Assembly: GCA_963717765.1 (NCBI GenBank)
Contig: CAVQWX010000003.1
Location: forward strand, 62,001 to 126,000
Source: JACDER01 sp963717765
Lineage (GTDB): Bacteria > Actinomycetota > Thermoleophilia > Gaiellales > Gaiellaceae
Direction of reading: 5' to 3'
Length of the DNA stretch: 64,000 bases
Below, piece by piece: positions 59,005 through 64,000 of the stretch (position 1 is the stretch's first letter; every line of letters starts with the position of its first letter). The notes below the pieces were generated by a model. It ran no database searches and was not told where the DNA came from. It was given only the letters and a program-made list of their open reading frames with translations. A program made the position numbers and the translations under genes.

Positions 59005-60026
59005 TCTTCAACCCCGACCGGCACGAGCCGGCCACCTCGAAGCCGTGGAACGAGCGGCTTGCGCGCTTCGCGATCCGCGACATCGTCGACGAGGTGGTTG
59101 CGGCCGGGGCTCCCGAGGAGGGCGAGCTCGCCGCGGGCGTGTACGAGGGCGCCGCAGGCGAGCTCTATGCGCTTCGAACCCTCGGCAGCGAGGTCGGCTG
59201 GCCACTGGGAGCAGGGCGCGGTGCCGGACTGATCGACGGCGAAGTGGGGATCGCGCTCGTCTCCCGCGACAGCGAGCGCTTCCGCGCCGCCGCTCGGGAA
59301 TCCATCGTCGATCCCTGGAACGAGTGGGGGTTCGGTGCGGCGGGGGTCCTCGTGGCCGCACGCCTCCTCGGCGAGGACGACATCGCGCGCGCCGCGATCG
59401 GCCGCCTCTGGGCGACCTGGTCGTTCGACTCGAAGGCGCGCGCCTGCCTCTGGACGCAGAAGTGGGACGGTCGCAGCGAGCAGTTCCTCGGCTTCGCGCA
59501 CGGGCTCGCGGGGAACGCGTACGCGCTGCTGAGCACGATTCGCCTGCAGGGTCTCGCGCACCAGGCCGAGCTGCTGCAACGCGTGGTCGAGGCGCTCGAG
59601 CGAACGGCCATCCGCGAGGGGAAGCTCGTCAACTGGTTGCCAACGGTGGGCTCTGACGGGACCGACGTCAGGGTGCAGTGGTGCCACGGAGCTCCCGGCG
59701 TGGTCTGCGCGCTCGCGGGTGCGCCGTCCCAGCCCAGCCTGGATGCGCTCCTGCTTGCGGCGGGCGAGCTGACCTGGGAAGCCGGGCCGCTGCGCGGCGG
59801 CGCCGGCCTCTGCCACGCGACGGCCGGCAACGGCTGGGCCTTTCTCAAGCTGAACCGGCGTACCCGGGACCCGAAGTGGCTCGCGCGAGCACGCCGCTTT
59901 GCCATGCACGCGATCGAGCAGAGGACCGGCAAGCGAGGACTGTGGAGCGGCGACCTCGGGCTCGCGCTCTATCTGCGGGCCTGCATCGACGGCGACGACC
60001 GCTGGCCGCTCCTGGACGTCCTCTAG
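59001..60026 (+). CDS. LanC-like protein (orphan lanthionine cyclase fold)
   Basis: A 341-residue alpha-toroid protein. Zinc-ligand motifs are VQWCHGAPG (Cys228) and GLCHATAGNGW (Cys271-His272), and FAHGLAGNAYAL gives His167 at the place of the LanC catalytic His. Earlier GVYEGAAGELYALRTLG and WGFGAAGVLVAARLL are further repeats of the barrel. No lanthipeptide dehydratase or precursor gene lies nearby. Such LanC-like orphans are often linked to glutathione or thiol chemistry; the role is open. GTGA overlap with ctaG implies a common transcript. Confidence 0.85.
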   Translation: MIFNPDRHEPATSKPWNERLARFAIRDIVDEVVAAGAPEEGELAAGVYEGAAGELYALRTLGSEVGWPLGAGRGAGLIDGEVGIALVSRDSERFRAAARESIVDPWNEWGFGAAGVLVAARLLGEDDIARAAIGRLWATWSFDSKARACLWTQKWDGRSEQFLGFAHGLAGNAYALLSTIRLQGLAHQAELLQRVVEALERTAIREGKLVNWLPTVGSDGTDVRVQWCHGAPGVVCALAGAPSQPSLDALLLAAGELTWEAGPLRGGAGLCHATAGNGWAFLKLNRRTRDPKWLARARRFAMHAIEQRTGKRGLWSGDLGLALYLRACIDGDDRWPLLDVL

Positions 60027-60081
60027 AACGCCGGCCGGAAGGACCTTTCCGCTTGGCGCGGAATCCCTTAGCCGGTCACCC

Positions 60082-60495
60082 ATGCGCTCGTGTGGAGTTC
60101 ACCATGTCGACCTGGTCGTATCGTCGATCGAGCGCAGCCTCCCGTTTTACCGTGATCTCCTCGGCCCGCTCGGCTGGCACGGGGTGACCGAGGTGAAGGG
60201 CGAGCGCGGGGAGACCATTTGGTACCTCTGGGGGCCGGGGAGCTCGATCGGGCTCCGTGAGGCGCAGACGGAGGGTGAGTACGACCGGTATCAGGTCGGC
60301 CTCCACCATCTCGCGCTCGAAGCTTCGTCCCGGGGAGTTGTCGACGAGCGCAGCGACTGGCTCGCAGCCCAGGGCGCCGAGATCGAGAGCGGCCCAGAGG
60401 AGTACTGGTACATGCCGGGGTACTACGCGGTCTTCTTCTACGACCCGGACGGGTTGAAGCTGGAAGTCGTGCACGTCCCGGCGCAGGCGGCATAA
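60082..60495 (+). CDS. VOC-family (glyoxalase-like) protein
   Basis: A 137-residue single VOC protein: VHHVDLVVSSIERSLPFYRD with a metal-ligand His, then GLHHLALEASSRGVVDERSD and YYAVFFYDPDGLKLEVVHVP with the second His and Glu. Substrate unknown; fosfomycin-resistance-like and glyoxalase-like enzymes share this pattern. ATG 60082; TTAGCC lies eight to nine bases upstream. It follows the LanC-like gene by 55 bases. Confidence 0.88.
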   Translation: MRSCGVHHVDLVVSSIERSLPFYRDLLGPLGWHGVTEVKGERGETIWYLWGPGSSIGLREAQTEGEYDRYQVGLHHLALEASSRGVVDERSDWLAAQGAEIESGPEEYWYMPGYYAVFFYDPDGLKLEVVHVPAQAA

Positions 60496-60509
60496 AGGAA
60501 AGGAGCAGC

Positions 60510-60773
60510 ATGTCGACGATGCCTCCCGAGCAGCCCAGCGGCGGGTCCTCGCGCCCCTCGTACGGGTACAACGCACCGAACGTGGCCCGGATGCCGATTC
60601 CGGGCAACGCCGAGTTCCTCCTCTACGCGGTCATCGAGATCGTCTTCGTCCTGATCTGGATCATTGCGGACTCCGTCAACACCCTCACCTGGGTGACGAT
60701 GACGACGGCGCTCACCTTCGGCTACATCATCAGCCGCGGAATCGCCAAGGCGGGGAAGGTCCTCGAGCAGTAG
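60510..60773 (+). CDS. Small membrane protein with two hydrophobic segments
   Basis: An 87-residue protein. A 33-residue polar start (PPEQPSGGSSRPSYGYNAPN) is followed by FLLYAVIEIVFVLIWIIA and TWVTMTTALTFGYIISRGIA, then a basic end. GGAAAGGAG precedes the ATG by six bases. Family not recognised. Its stop lies 21 bases from the convergent purF stop. Confidence 0.8.
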   Translation: MSTMPPEQPSGGSSRPSYGYNAPNVARMPIPGNAEFLLYAVIEIVFVLIWIIADSVNTLTWVTMTTALTFGYIISRGIAKAGKVLEQ

Positions 60774-60794
60774 CGGGTGTCGGGCCCAGTCGCT

Positions 60795-62180
60795 CTAAAC
60801 GCGGCTGGGCTCGAACCTCATCTTCGCCAGCGTCTTCCCCTCAGGTATCCGCGTCGGATACTCCCGCGTGAGACAGGCGCGGCAGAACTGGGACGCCGGC
60901 CGCTGCGTCGACTCCTGCAGGCCCTCGAGCGACAGGTAGGCGAGCGAGGTCGCGCCGATTTCCTTCCGGACGTCCTCGACCGTCTTCCCGGCGGCGATGA
61001 GCTGCTTCGTGTCGCCGAAGTCGATCCCGTAGAAGCACGGGGAGACGATCGGCGGTGAGGAGATGCGGATATGCACCTCGGTCGCGCCGGCCTCGCGCAG
61101 CATCGCGACGATCTGGCGCGTGGTGTTGCCGCGGACGATCGTGTCGTCGATCGCAACGACGCGCTTGCCGGCCACGTCCTCGAGCGGGTTGTACTTCATG
61201 CGGATTCCCTGCTCGCGCATGCCCTGCTCCGGCTGGATGAACGTGCGGCCGACGTAGCGGTTCTTGATGAGGCCCTCGCTGAACGGGATGCCGCTCTCGC
61301 GCGAGAAACCGATGGCGGCCGGTGTCCCGGAGTCGGGGATCGGGATGACGAGGTCGGCCCCGACGGGAGCCTCCCGCGCCAGCTGCTGTCCCATCCGGAC
61401 GCGCGCGGTGTGCATCTCGATGCCGTCGATGGTCGAGTCGGGGCGCGCGAGGTAGAAGAACTCGAAGATGCAGAATTTTCCAGGCCCGTCCTGGGGGACG
61501 GCCTGCGTCGCGTGCACGCCCTCCTCGTCGATCACGACGACCTCGCCCGGGGCGATCTCGCGCACGTACGCGGCGCCCACGAGGTCGAAGGCGCAGCTCT
61601 CGGAGGCGACGACCGGGTCGCCGTCGAGCGTGCCGAGGCAAAGCGGCCGGAACCCGTGCGGGTCGCGGAAGGCGAGGAGCTTGCCCTCGGAGATCGCCGT
61701 CACCGTGTACGCGCCCTCCAGCTTCTCCATCGCTCCGGCGACCGCATCCGCGAGCGGGGCGTCGTCGTTGGCGATCAGCGCCGCGATCACCTCGGTGTCA
61801 GAGGTGGAGCGGAGGTCGACGCCGGCCGCGGCGAGCTCCTGGCGAACCTCCTCGACGTTCGTGAGGTTGCCGTTGTGGCCGAGCGCGACGGTGCGCACGC
61901 GGCCGTGGTGGACGAGCGGCTGCGCGTTCACCCAATGCGTGGACCCTGTCGTGGAGTAGCGGGTGTGCCCGATCGCGATCTCCCCGCGCAGGCCGCGCAG
62001 CGTCTGCTCGTCGAAGACCTGGGAGACGAGCCCGAGCTCGCGGACGGCCGTCAGCCGTCCGTTCTCGGCGACCGCGATCCCCGCCGACTCCTGGCCGCGG
62101 TGCTGGAGCGCGAACAGGCCGAAGTACGCGAGACGGGAAACGTCACGCTCGTCGGACCGGATTCCGAACACGCCACACAT
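60795..62180 (-). CDS. purF: Amidophosphoribosyltransferase
   Basis: A 461-residue enzyme of the first committed purine step. The nucleophile is Cys2 (MCGVFGI, no propeptide), with YFGLFALQHRGQESAGIAV and GHTRYSTTGSTHWVNAQPLV. The phosphoribosyltransferase part has VVAIDDTIVRGNTTRQIVAM (PRPP loop) and cluster-type Cys residues near the end (SPCFYGIDFG, FCRACLTREYP), consistent with a [4Fe-4S] PurF of the Bacillus type. It begins two bases after the purL stop, so both form an operon. Confidence 0.96.
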   Translation of the reverse strand: MCGVFGIRSDERDVSRLAYFGLFALQHRGQESAGIAVAENGRLTAVRELGLVSQVFDEQTLRGLRGEIAIGHTRYSTTGSTHWVNAQPLVHHGRVRTVALGHNGNLTNVEEVRQELAAAGVDLRSTSDTEVIAALIANDDAPLADAVAGAMEKLEGAYTVTAISEGKLLAFRDPHGFRPLCLGTLDGDPVVASESCAFDLVGAAYVREIAPGEVVVIDEEGVHATQAVPQDGPGKFCIFEFFYLARPDSTIDGIEMHTARVRMGQQLAREAPVGADLVIPIPDSGTPAAIGFSRESGIPFSEGLIKNRYVGRTFIQPEQGMREQGIRMKYNPLEDVAGKRVVAIDDTIVRGNTTRQIVAMLREAGATEVHIRISSPPIVSPCFYGIDFGDTKQLIAAGKTVEDVRKEIGATSLAYLSLEGLQESTQRPASQFCRACLTREYPTRIPEGKTLAKMRFEPSRV

Positions 62181-62182
62181 TG

Positions 62183-64000
62183 CTAGGTCTCCCAGGCCTC
62201 GCGCAACGCAGCCACAGGGAGCCCTCCAAGTGTAGCTCCGCCGACCGTCCCGATTCGCTGCAGCGGCACGCCGGTGAGCGTTTCCGCGTCCTCCGGCGCG
62301 CACGCGACCACCGCCTGCCCCCCGCCCTCGCCGAACAGGGAGACGCGGTCGTCCGGCACGTCGAGCTCCGCGCCCATCCCGCTCGCGATCGCCGCCTCCG
62401 CCAAGCAGACGGCCAGTCCGCCTTCGGAGACGTCGTGCGCGAAGGAGAGGAGCGGCGCCTTGCGCCAGAGAAACTCGATCAGCTCCGCCTCCGCAGGCAG
62501 GTCGAGCGGCGCGGGCTGTCCGCCCACCTCGCCGAAGACCGCCTGGTACTCGGAGCCTGCGAGCGAGAGGGCGGGATGGCCGGCGACGAGGACCGCGTCG
62601 CCCTCGCGCCAGTGGCCGGGGACGAGCCGTACGTCGGCCACCAGCCCGATGCAGCCGACCTCAGGCGTCGGGTAGATCGGCCGTCCCTCCGTTTCGTTGT
62701 AGAGCGAGACGTTGCCGGACACGATCGGCAGGCCGAGCGCCTCGCAGGCCTGGGCGATCCCCTCGATCGCCTCCGCTAGCTCCCAGCCGATCTCGCCCCG
62801 CTCGGGGTTGCCGAAGTTGAGGCAGTCGGTGAACGCGAGCGGCTCGCCGCCGGCGCACGCGACGTTCCGAGCCGCCTCGAGCACGGCGGCCGCGCCTCCG
62901 GTACGAGGGGCGAGACGGCACATCCGTCCGGCCCCGTCGAGCGAGACCGCGAGGCCGCGCAGCGAGGGCCGTAGCCGTAGGACAGCTGCGTCGAGCCCGG
63001 GCCGCCGTACCGTGCGCGAGCCGACCAGGTGGTCGTACCGGTGGTAGATCCAGGCGCGGCTGCGGATGTTCGGCGAACGCAGCAGCTGGAGGAGCGCCTC
63101 GTCGTTCTCGGGGCCTTTCGGCGGGCGCACGTCCTTCGCCGGCGGCCGGGGTGTGCGCGGTACCTCGTAGCGGGGCGCCTCGTCCGTCAGGTATTCGGCC
63201 GGAATCGCGCCGACGACCTCTCCCTCGAAGGTGCAGCGGAGCTCGCCGGTGCCGGTCACCTGCCCGATCTCCGCGAACGCTAGCTCCCAGCGCTCACAGA
63301 CCTCCCGGACCTGTTCGACGAGCGCCGGCCGCACGACGGCGACCATCCGCTCCTGGCTCTCGGAGATCATGATCTCCCACGGCTCCATGCCCTCCTCGCG
63401 CAGGGGGACGCGGTCGAGGTGGACGTCGATGCCGGCGCCGTCGCGCGCCATCTCCGAGAGCGAGGAAGCGAGCCCGGCCGCGCCGAGATCCTGCAGCGAC
63501 TCGACCAGTCCGCTCTCGACGAGCTCCAGGCTCGTCTCGATCAGCTTCTTCCCCGTGAAGGGGTCGCCGACCTGCACCGACGGCCGCTTCTCGTGCGACT
63601 CCTCGCCTAGCTCCTGGCTGGCGAGCACGCTCGCGCCGCCGATGCCGTCGCGGCCGGTGGTCGACCCGAAGAGGACGACCGTGTGGCCCGTGATGCGCGC
63701 GCGGGCGCGGGTGACGCGGTCGGATGGGACGAGCCCGACGCACATGGCGTTGACGAGGCAGTTGTCCCGGTACGCGTCGGCGAACACCGTGTCTCCGCCC
63801 ACGGTGGGAATGCCGACTGCGTTCCCGTAGTGGCCGATTCCCTCCACGGCGCGTTCGAAGTGCCAGTCCGGCTCGCCGAAGCAGAGCCCGTCCAGCAGCG
63901 CTACCGGCCGCGCTCCCATGGCGACGATGTCGCGGATGATCCCGCCGACGCCGGTGGCCGCCCCCTGAAAGGGCTCGACGGCTGACGGATGGTTGTGGCT
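62183..64000 (-). CDS. purL: Phosphoribosylformylglycinamidine synthase subunit PurL (runs off window)
   Basis: About 605 C-terminal residues of the large FGAM synthase subunit. From the right edge it reads NHPSAVEPFQGAATGVGGII, ALLDGLCFGEPDW, GIPTVGGDTVF, FGSTTGRDGIGGASVLASQE and DLGAAGLASSLSEMA; the second half has FTDCLNFGNPERGEIGWELA and IVSGNVSLYNETEG. This is the small-type PurL that works with PurS and PurQ. The start is beyond the window edge, where purQ and purS would be expected. Confidence 0.95.
   Translation of the reverse strand, partial: SHNHPSAVEPFQGAATGVGGIIRDIVAMGARPVALLDGLCFGEPDWHFERAVEGIGHYGNAVGIPTVGGDTVFADAYRDNCLVNAMCVGLVPSDRVTRARARITGHTVVLFGSTTGRDGIGGASVLASQELGEESHEKRPSVQVGDPFTGKKLIETSLELVESGLVESLQDLGAAGLASSLSEMARDGAGIDVHLDRVPLREEGMEPWEIMISESQERMVAVVRPALVEQVREVCERWELAFAEIGQVTGTGELRCTFEGEVVGAIPAEYLTDEAPRYEVPRTPRPPAKDVRPPKGPENDEALLQLLRSPNIRSRAWIYHRYDHLVGSRTVRRPGLDAAVLRLRPSLRGLAVSLDGAGRMCRLAPRTGGAAAVLEAARNVACAGGEPLAFTDCLNFGNPERGEIGWELAEAIEGIAQACEALGLPIVSGNVSLYNETEGRPIYPTPEVGCIGLVADVRLVPGHWREGDAVLVAGHPALSLAGSEYQAVFGEVGGQPAPLDLPAEAELIEFLWRKAPLLSFAHDVSEGGLAVCLAEAAIASGMGAELDVPDDRVSLFGEGGGQAVVACAPEDAETLTGVPLQRIGTVGGATLGGLPVAALREAWET

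Noticed and set aside
59001..60026. Lantibiotic biosynthetic cluster
   Set aside because: Only a LanC-like gene is present; no dehydratase, precursor, protease or dedicated transporter lies within reach.

Overview
This is a 64 kb stretch of a very GC-rich, gene-dense bacterial chromosome. The protein set (SARP and LuxR regulators, PASTA protein, CgtA-type respiration genes ctaA/ctaG, F420-type reductase, DUF4235 protein, WhiB-free but XRE/TetR/MarR-rich) and the many GTG-initiated leaderless genes point to Actinomycetota; I infer a soil or freshwater Thermoleophilia-like lineage, but no rRNA is present to settle it. I saw no tRNA, rRNA or CRISPR array.

Layout. 0-4 kb: partial alpha/beta hydrolase, a lipoprotein with a beta-lactamase fold that has lost its catalytic residues, a GNAT acetyltransferase and nadE. 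4-12.2 kb: a regulatory island with an MFS exporter, a stand-alone LuxR HTH protein, a decayed SARP/AAA/TPR regulator behind four 11-bp-phased repeats, a decayed thioredoxin-like lipoprotein, and an XRE-TPR regulator followed by two tandem micro-peptide genes, with a palindromic operator and a near-consensus promoter on its other side. 12.2-23.4 kb: TetR/EmrB-type exporter with operator, TMEM175-like channel, acyl-CoA synthetase, selD, an NMN adenylyltransferase, a secreted protein, phosphoglycerate mutase, ctaA and a PAC2 protein. 23.4-34.5 kb: DipZ-type CcdA-thioredoxin fusion, SF2 helicase, small membrane proteins, glutamine amidotransferase, YihY, and a fadB/thiolase beta-oxidation pair. 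34.5-44.5 kb: pgl/proC/AlkA, MarR, AAA ATPase, a methyltransferase interrupted by two adjacent in-frame TGA codons, and korAB 2-oxoacid:ferredoxin oxidoreductase. 44.7-54.1 kb: MFS/MarR pair, PASTA protein, YcaQ-type glycosylase, grxD-bolA, Lon-domain protein, cystathionine beta-synthase, F420-type reductase and an intact IS481-family insertion with a 6-bp target duplication. 54.1-64 kb: ECF sigma factor with partner, and two de novo purine blocks (purM-purN-purH and purL-purF) with ctaG, a LanC-like protein and a VOC protein between them.

Main discoveries. (1) The TGA-TGA methyltransferase has a bacterial SECIS-like hairpin starting a few bases after the stops, and selD lies in the same window, so it is a candidate double-selenocysteine protein. 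(2) The XRE-TPR gene and its two peptides sharing a C-terminal HDG(N/S)G ending look like a receptor-peptide signalling cassette. (3) Four copies of a 110-170 bp imperfect palindrome with covarying stems and a conserved core lie between genes, two of them touching the start codon of dipZ and of the Lon-domain gene. (4) Many genes carry TANNNT (often TAGRCT) 6-8 bases before the start codon; at divergent pairs the two -10 boxes overlap in one 10-bp palindrome.

Several single-base frameshifts (SARP tail, thioredoxin-like lipoprotein, peptide 2, korA, beta-propeller fragment) suggest either local decay or assembly errors; raw reads are needed to tell which.
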